Origin: Caryophanon latum
GTDB lineage: Bacteria > Bacillota > Bacilli > Bacillales_A > Planococcaceae
Reading direction: 5' to 3'
DNA length: 64,000 nucleotides
Assembly: GCF_001700325.1 (NCBI RefSeq)
Contig: NZ_MATO01000006.1
Coordinates: 1-64,000, forward strand
Shown here in pieces: positions 29,700-37,135 of this stretch; position 1 is the first letter of the stretch, and each line of letters starts with the position of its first letter. The translations under genes were made by a program, and so were the position numbers. The notes beneath the pieces are model-generated. The model made no database searches. It was given only the letters and a program-made list of their open reading frames with translations, and was not told the origin of the DNA.

Positions 29700-29800
29700 G
29701 TTGATGGACGAGACTCCTAGGGGAATAGAGATCCCGCAGTCGTGACGAGGCGGCTCAAGCTATGCCCCCAGGAAAGCGAGCTAATGGAACGGACATCAAC
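29700..29800 (+). repeat. Interspersed palindromic repeat, copy F
   Basis: Outer arms GTTGATG (29700-29706) and CATCAAC (29794-29800) are perfect complements. The core reads GAGACTCCTAGGGGAATAG on the left and GCCCCCAGGAAAGCGAGC on the right, whose TAGGGG/CCCCCA segments pair. It lies between uvrA and the DUF4097 gene. Confidence 0.85.
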
Positions 29801-29855
29801 ATAGCATTAGCACATATATGATGCGCTATATCGAACAGAAAAGGATGATGGTACA

Positions 29856-30992
29856 ATGCAAAACGAACGTCAGCGAATTTTAAAGCTAGTGGAAAACGGT
29901 ACAATTTCAGCGCAGGAGGCATTAACGTTACTGGAGGCGCTCGACAACCCGAAGCAAGCACCGATCGAGGAGCAAGCCGAGCCAAAGCATACAGCACCAT
30001 TTTTTGATGAATCGTTTTTTGATAAAAAAGAAGGCGGTGCATCACCGTTTGACTCGATGCAAGCAGAGTTTTCAAAAGTTGGCACGCGCTTCATTGACAT
30101 TATTTCAAGCGCATTAAACCGCGTGAAAGATTTCGACTTCCCACAAGTTGGGGCGACGGAGTTTGAGCATACGTACACATTCGACAGCATCGCTATTCAA
30201 AACATCGCCGTTGATTTACCCCACGGTAGCGTGACGATCGAGCCTTCAGCGGACGATACGATTACGGCGCTTTGCCAAGTGAAGGCAGGCTTACGTAACG
30301 AAGGGGAAGCATCACTGGAGGAGACGTTTTTCAAGCGTTTCGTTGCAGAAGCGGACTCCGCGACATTGCGCTTCATTAGCGACTTTAAAATGATGCAAGT
30401 GAATTTGACGCTATACGTGCCAGTGAAGCAATATGAGGCGATTACGTTAAAGCTATTAAACGGTGCGGTGAAGCTTCGTCAAGTTGGAGCGGAAAAGCTG
30501 CGCGTGAAAACATATAACGGCTCAATTACAGCGCATGAAGTGGCGTTTACGCGTTGCCATGCAGAGTCAAGTAACGGCGCGATTGAGCTAAAGCAAATAA
30601 AGGGTCGTGACTTAGAAGTTGAGACGATGAACGGGCGCGTGTACATCGATGGCGTCATTGAAGACATCGATGCGAAATCGTTAAACGGGCATGTGACGGT
30701 GACGACGAAAACGATTTTTGCTTCTAAAATTAAAGCAGAAACCGTTGCAGGGAACGTCGAGCTGTACATTCCAAACAACATGTCACTAAAAGGAAAAGCT
30801 GTATCGAACCTCGGTAAAGTGGACATACGCTTAAACGACGTCGCAAAAGACGAGCACGAGCAGCAGTTTTTACAAAAAGTGACGAGCTTTGAGAAGGAAG
30901 TGCCACAAACGCAAAAGCTATACGTGGACGGACAGACGAAAGCAGGCAACATTACAGTGCAATACGCGCCAGTCGATACGCAAACAGTATAA
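29856..30992 (+). CDS. DUF4097-type beta-repeat protein (YvlB-like)
   Basis: The 378-residue product begins with a short helical SHOCT-like segment (RILKLVENGTISAQEALTLLEAL). A charged Pro/Glu linker follows, and from about residue 110 a repeated strand pattern typical of DUF4097, with units of about 20 residues such as 'V-K-T-Y-N-G-S-I-T' and 'V-E-T-M-N-G-R-V-Y'. The repeats suggest a right-handed beta-helix. Bacillus subtilis yvlB, near uvrBA, is the likely counterpart. No signal peptide or membrane segment is obvious. Function is unknown; related genes in Bacillus belong to cell-envelope stress regulons. ATG at 29856 follows AAAGGATG. Confidence 0.8.
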   Translation: MQNERQRILKLVENGTISAQEALTLLEALDNPKQAPIEEQAEPKHTAPFFDESFFDKKEGGASPFDSMQAEFSKVGTRFIDIISSALNRVKDFDFPQVGATEFEHTYTFDSIAIQNIAVDLPHGSVTIEPSADDTITALCQVKAGLRNEGEASLEETFFKRFVAEADSATLRFISDFKMMQVNLTLYVPVKQYEAITLKLLNGAVKLRQVGAEKLRVKTYNGSITAHEVAFTRCHAESSNGAIELKQIKGRDLEVETMNGRVYIDGVIEDIDAKSLNGHVTVTTKTIFASKIKAETVAGNVELYIPNNMSLKGKAVSNLGKVDIRLNDVAKDEHEQQFLQKVTSFEKEVPQTQKLYVDGQTKAGNITVQYAPVDTQTV

Positions 30993-30998
30993 TGAACG

Positions 30999-31036
30999 CG
31001 GTGGAGGAAGCAATACGTTTCCTTCGCCGTTTTTTT
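30999..31036 (+). terminator. Terminator after DUF4097 gene
   Basis: CGGTGGAGGAA (30999-31009) pairs with TTCCTTCGCCG (31019-31029) with two G-U pairs, then seven Ts. The next 230 bp up to ftsE hold two TATAAT sequences (31085-31090, 31106-31111), neither with a clear -35. Confidence 0.88.
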
Positions 31037-31265
31037 GTTGTGGCGGCGACGTTTACATACTATTTTTTTTCAAGCGCTTGCCGATATAATGAAAGCATGG
31101 AATGGTATAATAGTGATTGTTCTGTAAAAAAGTTAGGTTCATTACCGTAAAATAGTGTTCATGCATATAGGGTGTTTGAAACAAGAGGCTCATGCTCGTC
31201 TCAATGTAAACAGCAACGCCGCGTTATGGTGGAGAACAAGCAATTTGAAAGCTAGGGGATTAACG

Positions 31266-31952
31266 ATGATTGAAATGCATGATGTATATAAAACATACGA
31301 CAATGGTGTCGTCGCATTAAACGGAATATCCGTCAAAATTAATAAAGGTGAATTTGTGTACGTCGTCGGTCCAAGTGGTGCAGGGAAGACGACGCTCATT
31401 AAGCTAATGTATCGACAAGAGCGTGCAACGAAAGGTCAAATCGTCGTGAACAACATGAACGTCACGAGCATATCAGACCAAAAAGTGCCGCTTCTTCGTC
31501 GTCAGCTCGGCGTCGTATATCAAGACTTCAAGCTGTTGCCGAAGCTGACCGTGTATGAAAATATTGCGTTTGCGCTTGAAGTGACGGAAGCGGAGCCGAA
31601 AGTCATTCGCCAGCGCGTTATTGACGTGCTAAAAAAAGTAGGGTTGACGAAAAAAGCGAAGCACTTGCCGCAGGAGCTGTCAGGCGGTGAGCAGCAGCGA
31701 GTCGCGATTGCACGCGCGATTGTGAACAAGCCAGCTGTTATTATCGCCGATGAACCAACTGGGAATTTAGACCCGGAAACGTCGTGGGGAATTATGGATT
31801 TGCTTGAGCAAATTAATCGTGACGGTACGACGATTGTGATGGCAACGCACAATAAAGATATTGTGAATACGATGCGTCGCCGCGTCATTGCGGTCGATCA
31901 TGGGAAAATTGTGCGCGATGAGTACGGAGGTGACTACGGCTATGAAAACTAG
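31266..31952 (+). CDS. ftsE: Cell-division ABC ATPase FtsE
   Basis: FtsE powers the FtsEX complex, which transmits ATP hydrolysis across the membrane to peptidoglycan hydrolases. The 228-residue protein has Walker A GPSGAGKTTL (about 36-45), the Q-loop VYQDFKLLP, signature LSGGEQQRVAIARA and Walker B VIIADEPTGNLD. ATG at 31266 aligns with family N-termini (MIEMHDVYKTY); upstream in-frame codons are non-homologous. The gene overlaps ftsX by 11 bp, as expected for coupled translation. Confidence 0.97.
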   Translation: MIEMHDVYKTYDNGVVALNGISVKINKGEFVYVVGPSGAGKTTLIKLMYRQERATKGQIVVNNMNVTSISDQKVPLLRRQLGVVYQDFKLLPKLTVYENIAFALEVTEAEPKVIRQRVIDVLKKVGLTKKAKHLPQELSGGEQQRVAIARAIVNKPAVIIADEPTGNLDPETSWGIMDLLEQINRDGTTIVMATHNKDIVNTMRRRVIAVDHGKIVRDEYGGDYGYEN

Positions 31953-32826
31953 TACGTTACGTCGCCACGTGCGCGAAAGTTTCCGCTCGCTCGGACGAAA
32001 TGGCTGGATGACGTTTGCCTCGATTAGTGCGGTAACGGTAACGCTCATGCTCGTTGGCGTGTTTGCGATTTTAATGGCGAACTTAAGCCATATTGCGAGC
32101 AACTTAGAGCAAGACGTTGAAATTAAAGTGTTAATTGAGCTAACTGCCGATGCCGACGCGGAGCAGCAGCTGTTAAATGAAATTGCGCATATGCCTGCTA
32201 TTGCCGAGTACGAATATTCGTCAAAGGAGCAGGAACTTGATCAGCTCATTGCGGATTTTGGTGATGATTGGAAGCTGTATGAGCAAAGCAATCCGCTGCA
32301 TAACGTCATTTACGTGCGAGCGTTAAACCCAGAGGATATTCCGAAGCTAGCGGAGGAAATTAATTATTTAAGCAATACCGATGATGTCGTGTACGGTGAG
32401 GATAAAGTAGAGCGTTTATTTAAAGCATTAAGCGTTGCACGTAACGTCGGCTTATTTTTAATTTTAGGTTTATTGTTTACGGCTGTATTTTTAATTTCAA
32501 ATACGATTCGCATTACGATTATTGCGCGCGGGGATGAAATTGAAATTATGAAGCTCGTTGGGGCAACGAACTCATTTGTGCGCCTGCCGTTTTTATTAGA
32601 AGGTATGTGGTTAGGTATGTTTGGTGCGCTCATTCCGATGGGCTTAACGGCATTTTTATACAAGCAGCTGTATGATTTCGTGACGCCGCGTGTTTCCGGT
32701 GACTTAATTGAGCTCGTGAAACCAGGGGCGATTACACTTGAGGTTGCAGGGCTACTACTATTGTTAGCCGTTGTAATTGGCGTTGTTGGAAGCTTTATGT
32801 CGGTGCGCAAGTTTTTACGTGTATAG
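31942..32826 (+). CDS. ftsX: Cell-division permease-like protein FtsX
   Basis: FtsX is the membrane partner of FtsE. The 294-residue protein has the usual topology: one N-terminal helix (about 30-50), a large extracellular loop (about 52-180), then three C-terminal helices. It includes ANLSHIASNLEQDVEIKV after the first helix and the GDEIEIMKLVGATNSFVRLP loop that contacts FtsE. ATG at 31942 has GGAGGTGAC upstream. In Bacillus subtilis FtsEX activates the hydrolase CwlO; here an M23 hydrolase starts 15 bp downstream. Confidence 0.97.
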   Translation: MKTSTLRRHVRESFRSLGRNGWMTFASISAVTVTLMLVGVFAILMANLSHIASNLEQDVEIKVLIELTADADAEQQLLNEIAHMPAIAEYEYSSKEQELDQLIADFGDDWKLYEQSNPLHNVIYVRALNPEDIPKLAEEINYLSNTDDVVYGEDKVERLFKALSVARNVGLFLILGLLFTAVFLISNTIRITIIARGDEIEIMKLVGATNSFVRLPFLLEGMWLGMFGALIPMGLTAFLYKQLYDFVTPRVSGDLIELVKPGAITLEVAGLLLLLAVVIGVVGSFMSVRKFLRV

Positions 32827-32841
32827 CGAAAGGAGAAGTTT

Positions 32842-34173
32842 ATGAGTAAACGTTGGCAAAAAGGATTCATTCCCGTTATGCTGCTCACGATGGCGTTTCA
32901 GCCGGTAAGCTATGCCGAAACGTTAAACGAGCTACAGCAACAAAAGCAGCAAACAGAAATGAAACAAAACGAATTAAACTCATCGCTTGAGGAGAACGAT
33001 GAGTTATTAGACGACGCGACGTCACAAATTGATGCGCTAACGCAAAAGGTTGAAAAGTTAAGCGCAGAAATTACCGAAACGGCGAGTCTTATTATGCGAG
33101 CGAACGAGACGCTTGCCAAAACGGAGCAAGCAATTGATGAGCTGGAGCAGTCGATTGATGCGCTTGCACAAAAAATTGCGGAGCGTGACCGATTGCTTGC
33201 AGATCGTGCGCGTGCGATTCAAGCAGGGGGCTCTGTTAGCTACGTTGACGTTATTTTAGGGGCGAACAGCTTTGCGGATTTAATTGACCGCTTCACTGCA
33301 GTGAACACGTTAATTGAAGCAGACCGTTCGATTATGGAGCAGCAACAACAAGACCGCGACCAAATCGAAGCGCAAAAAGAAGAGCTAGAGGAGCAGCGCA
33401 AAGAGGAGCAACGTCAAAAAACGGAGCTTGTCGCATTAAACGATGAGCTGACCGAGCAAAAGGCAGAAAATAATGCGGCGATTGATTCGCTTGAGGCAGA
33501 GCAAGCTCGTTTATATGAACAAAAGGCGATGCTAGAGGAACAATATTCAGAGGCGTTAACGTTAAGTGCGGAGCTAGAACAGGCGATTATTGCTGAGCAA
33601 GCAAGGTTGGCAGAAGAAGCGCGTTTAGCGGAGCAAGCCCGACTTGCCGAGGAAGCTCGTTTAGCAGAAGAGGCGCGTCTTGCCGCACAGCAAACGAGCT
33701 CGTATACATCAGCGACACTTACGGAAAGCGATGATGTCGAAGAAGTTGTGCCCGCATTACCAGCAGGAACGTGGATTCGTCCGGCTGAAGGGCGCTTCAC
33801 ATCAGGCTTTGGCTGGCGCGATATTGGCAGCGGTCCTGAGTATCATTACGGTATCGACATTGCGAACGCAGTCGGCACGCCAATTTATGCAGCTGCGGGC
33901 GGCGAAATTACGTACGCTTCAACGATGGGCGGCTACGGCAACGTCATTATGATGGTGCATACAATTGACGGTGAAACGTTCTCGTCTGTATATGCGCATT
34001 TAAGCTCGTTTAGCGTGAGCGTAGGTGACGTTGTACAAGCTGGTCAAGAAATCGCGAAGATGGGGAACACTGGTCGATCAACCGGCCCGCATTTACATTT
34101 TGAAATTCATACAGGACCGTGGCGCGGACAAAAAGAGGGAGTCATTAACCCGCTGCGCTACATCTCCTTATAA
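32842..34173 (+). CDS. Coiled-coil M23 peptidoglycan hydrolase (EnvC-like)
   Basis: The 443-residue exported protein has a signal peptide (ending near FQPVSYAE) and a long coiled coil of about residues 28-270 rich in Gln, Glu and Leu. The coil includes a run of five 'A-R-L-A-E-(E/Q)' units (about 255-285). A C-terminal LytM/M23 domain follows (about 310-443) with the metal ligands visible: His and Asp in YHYGIDIA and the H-x-H in GPHLHFEI. The combination matches EnvC/CwlO-type hydrolases that FtsEX opens through the coiled coil. Its place immediately after ftsX supports that partnership. M23 enzymes cut peptide crosslinks; the exact bond is not evident. Confidence 0.9.
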   Translation: MSKRWQKGFIPVMLLTMAFQPVSYAETLNELQQQKQQTEMKQNELNSSLEENDELLDDATSQIDALTQKVEKLSAEITETASLIMRANETLAKTEQAIDELEQSIDALAQKIAERDRLLADRARAIQAGGSVSYVDVILGANSFADLIDRFTAVNTLIEADRSIMEQQQQDRDQIEAQKEELEEQRKEEQRQKTELVALNDELTEQKAENNAAIDSLEAEQARLYEQKAMLEEQYSEALTLSAELEQAIIAEQARLAEEARLAEQARLAEEARLAEEARLAAQQTSSYTSATLTESDDVEEVVPALPAGTWIRPAEGRFTSGFGWRDIGSGPEYHYGIDIANAVGTPIYAAAGGEITYASTMGGYGNVIMMVHTIDGETFSSVYAHLSSFSVSVGDVVQAGQEIAKMGNTGRSTGPHLHFEIHTGPWRGQKEGVINPLRYISL

Positions 34174-34181
34174 GCAATCGA

Positions 34182-34220
34182 GGCTGTGCTACACGTTTTT
34201 TAACGCGAGCGCAGCCTTTT
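34182..34220 (+). terminator. Terminator after M23 hydrolase gene
   Basis: GGCTGTGCT (34182-34190) pairs with AGCGCAGCC (34208-34216) with one G-U, followed by four Ts. The T-run is short. Confidence 0.65.
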
Positions 34221-34241
34221 CCATACGAAGGGGGAAATCGG

Positions 34242-34787
34242 ATGAAAAAGGCGGTAAGTTTAGTTGTGCTGCTCGTGCTTTGTAGTGTAGCTATATTTAT
34301 GTTTATTGAGCAGCGGACGAAAACGACAGCGGACGGGGTGGAAGTTGAGATGACGACGCTGCAAAAAGGCGAGGTTGCCCCGGAAATTGAGCTGCAAACG
34401 ACGAGTGGCGAGCCGTTTTCGTTACATGCATTGCAAAATAAAAAGGTCGTGCTAAACTTTTGGGCGTCGTGGTGTCCGCCGTGCCGTGAAGAGATGCCGG
34501 CTTTGCAGCGATACGCTGATCAATACGGAGACGCACATAACGTCGAGGTCGTCGCCGTCAATTTACATGCGCGCGAGCAAAATAAAACGCGCGTCGATCA
34601 GTTTATTGAGCAATATCGTCTAACGCTCACGATGCCGGTCGATGTGAACGGTGAAGTCGATGCCGCGTACCGTATTTTAACGATTCCGACGACGTTTATG
34701 ATCGATACGAACGGTCGTGTGCAGCATGAAATTAAAGGACCGGTCGACGAGGCGATGCTGAAGGAATATGTCGGAAAGCTGGAGTAA
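34242..34787 (+). CDS. ResA-like membrane-anchored thioredoxin
   Basis: The 181-residue protein has an N-terminal membrane anchor (about 4-22) and an extracytoplasmic thioredoxin fold of the TlpA/ResA family. The active site is W-C-P-P-C in NFWASWCPPCREEMPAL, with the cis-Pro loop in ILTIPTTFMID. ResA reduces apocytochrome c before haem attachment; other members act in spore coat or envelope thiol chemistry. No cytochrome maturation genes are next to it, so the partner is unclear. ATG at 34242 follows AAGGGGGA. Confidence 0.88.
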   Translation: MKKAVSLVVLLVLCSVAIFMFIEQRTKTTADGVEVEMTTLQKGEVAPEIELQTTSGEPFSLHALQNKKVVLNFWASWCPPCREEMPALQRYADQYGDAHNVEVVAVNLHAREQNKTRVDQFIEQYRLTLTMPVDVNGEVDAAYRILTIPTTFMIDTNGRVQHEIKGPVDEAMLKEYVGKLE

Positions 34788-34883
34788 AGCGCCGAATTTA
34801 ATAATGTACCGCTTAGCATTTCCAAGACGAGCGCCATTTGGTACAATGGTAATGTGGATTTATGAGAACAGAAGGTGACGATA

Positions 34884-36047
34884 GTGCAACAATTTTTCAT
34901 GGAAATAGTTTGGGCAATTGTACGATTTTTAATGAATCCTATTGTGTATGTAGCGATGATCGTAGCTGTAGTAATAGCTTCTAGTCGCGTAAAGCGTGAA
35001 CGTTATCACTTTAATCGACGTTTACTCCCAGGTAGCTCAGAGGTGACGAGCATGTTGCGAGACGGCTTATTGCTCGGTGTCATTATTTCTGTGCTGAGCT
35101 TTGCGATTGGAATGACAGTACCGCTACAGTGGGTATTATTGCTGACGGTTTGTATGCTTCTTGGATTGCTCACATTTACATATACATTAGGCTCGCCGAT
35201 TTATGCGTTCGTGGCTGCATTTGCGGCGTTATGGCTCGTGACAAGACAGGAATGGTCATTAACGCTATTGTCATATACGTTTGAAGGGGTAAATGTTTGG
35301 GGTGGCACAGTCGTATGTGTCACATTATTTGCGGCAATGTTTTTAATTGCTGAAGGGATTTTAATTCGACGACATGCAGCGCGATTTGCTTCGCCTGTAT
35401 TAACGACGACGAAACGCGGCTTATCGGCAATTGAGTATAAGTCGAAGCAGTTTTGGCTACTGCCGATGTTTTTCATCATACCAGGTGATGCTGTTTCTGC
35501 GTTGTTTCCATATTGGCCGCAATTTTCATTAGGGCATACGCAGTTTTCATTTTTACTGTTCCCGATGATTATTGGCTTCCAACATGTGACGCGTGAGACG
35601 CTACCACAATACATGTATCCACAGCTTGGTAAGCGCGTTATATGGCTAGGTGAAGTCGTGTTTGCGATCGGTTTGGCGACGTTGTTTTTACCGGAGCTTG
35701 GCATTATCGGCTTAGCAATTGGTGTGATTGGACGTTTACTGTTAACGTGGCAAGCAGCGCGTTCGCAAAGCGGCAAATCATTTGCGGTACAGCCGAAGCA
35801 AGAAGGTGTTATTATTGCCGGTGTATTAGCGGATTCACCAGCTGAGCGCATGGGTTTAGTCGTTGGTGAATGCATTCGACGTGTGAACGGGCAATATGTA
35901 CATACAGAGGACGAGCTATATAAGGCGCTACAAATTAACGCAGCGTACTGTAAATTAGAGGTGCTTGACCATCATAACGAAGTGCGCTTAACGCAGCACG
36001 CCGTTTTCGCTGAAGATCATTACCGCATCGGGCTATTACTCGTGTAA
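34884..36047 (+). CDS. minJ: MinJ-like topological determinant of division (membrane PDZ protein)
   Basis: MinJ bridges DivIVA at poles and septa to MinD and so positions division inhibition. The 387-residue product has about eight membrane helices over the first 290 residues and a C-terminal PDZ domain (about 300-387; GVIIAGVLADSPAERMGLVVGECIRRVNG in part). The architecture and the ftsEX/uvrBA neighbourhood match Bacillus minJ. GTG at 34884 is chosen because AAGGTGA lies just upstream; an earlier GTG at 34875 is within that site. Confidence 0.85.
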   Translation: MQQFFMEIVWAIVRFLMNPIVYVAMIVAVVIASSRVKRERYHFNRRLLPGSSEVTSMLRDGLLLGVIISVLSFAIGMTVPLQWVLLLTVCMLLGLLTFTYTLGSPIYAFVAAFAALWLVTRQEWSLTLLSYTFEGVNVWGGTVVCVTLFAAMFLIAEGILIRRHAARFASPVLTTTKRGLSAIEYKSKQFWLLPMFFIIPGDAVSALFPYWPQFSLGHTQFSFLLFPMIIGFQHVTRETLPQYMYPQLGKRVIWLGEVVFAIGLATLFLPELGIIGLAIGVIGRLLLTWQAARSQSGKSFAVQPKQEGVIIAGVLADSPAERMGLVVGECIRRVNGQYVHTEDELYKALQINAAYCKLEVLDHHNEVRLTQHAVFAEDHYRIGLLLV

Positions 36048-36049
36048 AG

Positions 36050-36098
36050 AAAGCTAGCATGTAGGTGCGTCGTATGACGAACTTATACGCTAGCTTTT
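36050..36098 (+). terminator. Terminator after minJ
   Basis: AAAGCTAGC (36050-36058) pairs with GCTAGCTTT (about 36089-36097), followed by Ts. Confidence 0.8.
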
Positions 36099-36143
36099 TC
36101 GTTTATATAGAGGGTGATGAAGATTTATAACGACAACAGAGTC

Positions 36144-36177
36144 GACTAACAAAACACGAAAATATATTCACCGTCTA
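36144..36177. repeat. 34-bp dispersed repeat, copy 2
   Basis: Matches 24666-24699 at 30 of 34 positions. It lies 30 bp upstream of the TVP38-family gene and covers what would be its promoter region. Confidence 0.7.
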
Positions 36178-36206
36178 TATAGTTAAAAAAAGAAGAGGTG
36201 GTCTGC

Positions 36207-36827
36207 ATGACGGATTTTTTAACGCTTGACCAATTGGACCGGCTGACGGCGTATTACGAAGCGCTCGGACCAATCGTTGGCTTTTTATTACCTTTCATCG
36301 AATCGTTTTTACCTTTTTTACCGCTCGTCGTATTTGTCGTCGCCAATGCGAGCGCATACGGCTTATTATGGGGCTTTTTATTAACGTGGACGGCAACCGT
36401 TGCAGGCTCGTATTGCGTCTTTTTACTCGTGCGCTACTTCCGCGACACGGCGATTGTGCGACGTTTTACAGAGAAGCGGCTACATAAGCTCATTCATTGG
36501 GTTGACACGAACGGCTTAAGTCCGTTGTTTGTGCTCATTTGCTTGCCGTTTACACCGTCTGTGCTCGTCAACGTCGTCGCAGGTATTTCGAACATAAAGA
36601 AAGTGAACTATTTTATCGTGCTGTTTGCGGGAAAGTGCGCGATGATTTTGTTCATTAGCTACATCGGCTACGATTTGCGCGAGTTGCTGACGAATCCGAC
36701 GAAGCTCATTTTATCGATTGTCGCAATTATTGCGATGTGGGCGATCGGCAAGTTTTTCGAGCGCCGATTGAACAAACGTGTCGAGCGTGATTTTGAAGCA
36801 ATTGAACAGCAAAAGAAACAGCAGTAA
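36207..36827 (+). CDS. TVP38/TMEM64 (DedA-like) membrane protein
   Basis: The 206-residue protein has five or six hydrophobic segments and the SNARE-associated/VTT-domain pattern, with ALGPIVGFLLPFIESFLPFLP near residue 20 and the conserved cytoplasmic loop CLPFTPSVLVNVVAGIS near 115. DedA and TVP38 relatives act in lipid flipping or membrane-potential maintenance. The tail is highly charged (FERRLNKRVERDF). ATG at 36207 follows AGAGGTGG; the in-frame GTG at 36198 is within that site. Confidence 0.85.
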   Translation: MTDFLTLDQLDRLTAYYEALGPIVGFLLPFIESFLPFLPLVVFVVANASAYGLLWGFLLTWTATVAGSYCVFLLVRYFRDTAIVRRFTEKRLHKLIHWVDTNGLSPLFVLICLPFTPSVLVNVVAGISNIKKVNYFIVLFAGKCAMILFISYIGYDLRELLTNPTKLILSIVAIIAMWAIGKFFERRLNKRVERDFEAIEQQKKQQ

Positions 36828-36832
36828 CAGTG

Positions 36833-36863
36833 AGCGGCATGTTAACAGCATGTCGCTTTTTTT
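36833..36863 (+). terminator. Terminator after TVP38 gene
   Basis: AGCGGCATG (36833-36841) pairs with CATGTCGCT (36849-36857) with one G-U, followed by seven Ts. Confidence 0.88.
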
Positions 36864-36947
36864 ATTTGTTGTGTCACGTTTGTTTTTTTACAGCTGAAGC
36901 GATTGTTGTTCATAGCAAAACGAAAAGCAATGCTGCATAGTCGTAGC

Positions 36948-37060
36948 AGAGTGCGTGCGGCGAGACTCCTTGGGGAAAAGCTCGTGCCTCAAGACCGCAC
37001 AGACGTGAGGTGCGAACGTCGAGGGAGCCCCAGGAAAGTGAGCCGTCATACGCGCACTGC
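36948..37060 (+). repeat. Interspersed palindromic repeat, copy D
   Basis: Outer arms AGTGCG (36950-36955) and CGCACT (37053-37058) are complementary. The core reads GCGGCGAGACTCCTTGGGGA on the left and GAGCCCCAGGAAAGTGAGCC on the right; CTTGGGG and CCCCAGG pair. Its right arm TACGCG.ACTGCCAGTT also occurs in copy A. It fills most of the 308-bp gap before addB; the last 75 bp hold TATAAT (37091-37096) and the addB ribosome site. Confidence 0.87.
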
Positions 37061-37135
37061 CAGTTTAAAGGCTAATTAACATGCTTGTTGTATAATGATA
37101 AGAGGAACAATCATTCAATTTAAAGGGGGATGAAC

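Noticed and set aside
31052-31111. CAAGCGCTTG palindrome (31071-31080) as a CcpA cre site and TATAAT as ftsE promoters
   Set aside because: The cre consensus is matched poorly at both ends and neither TATAAT has a -35 at usual spacing.
37045-37135. ComK box upstream of addB
   Set aside because: No AAAA-N5-TTTT pair found, although addAB is ComK-controlled in Bacillus subtilis.
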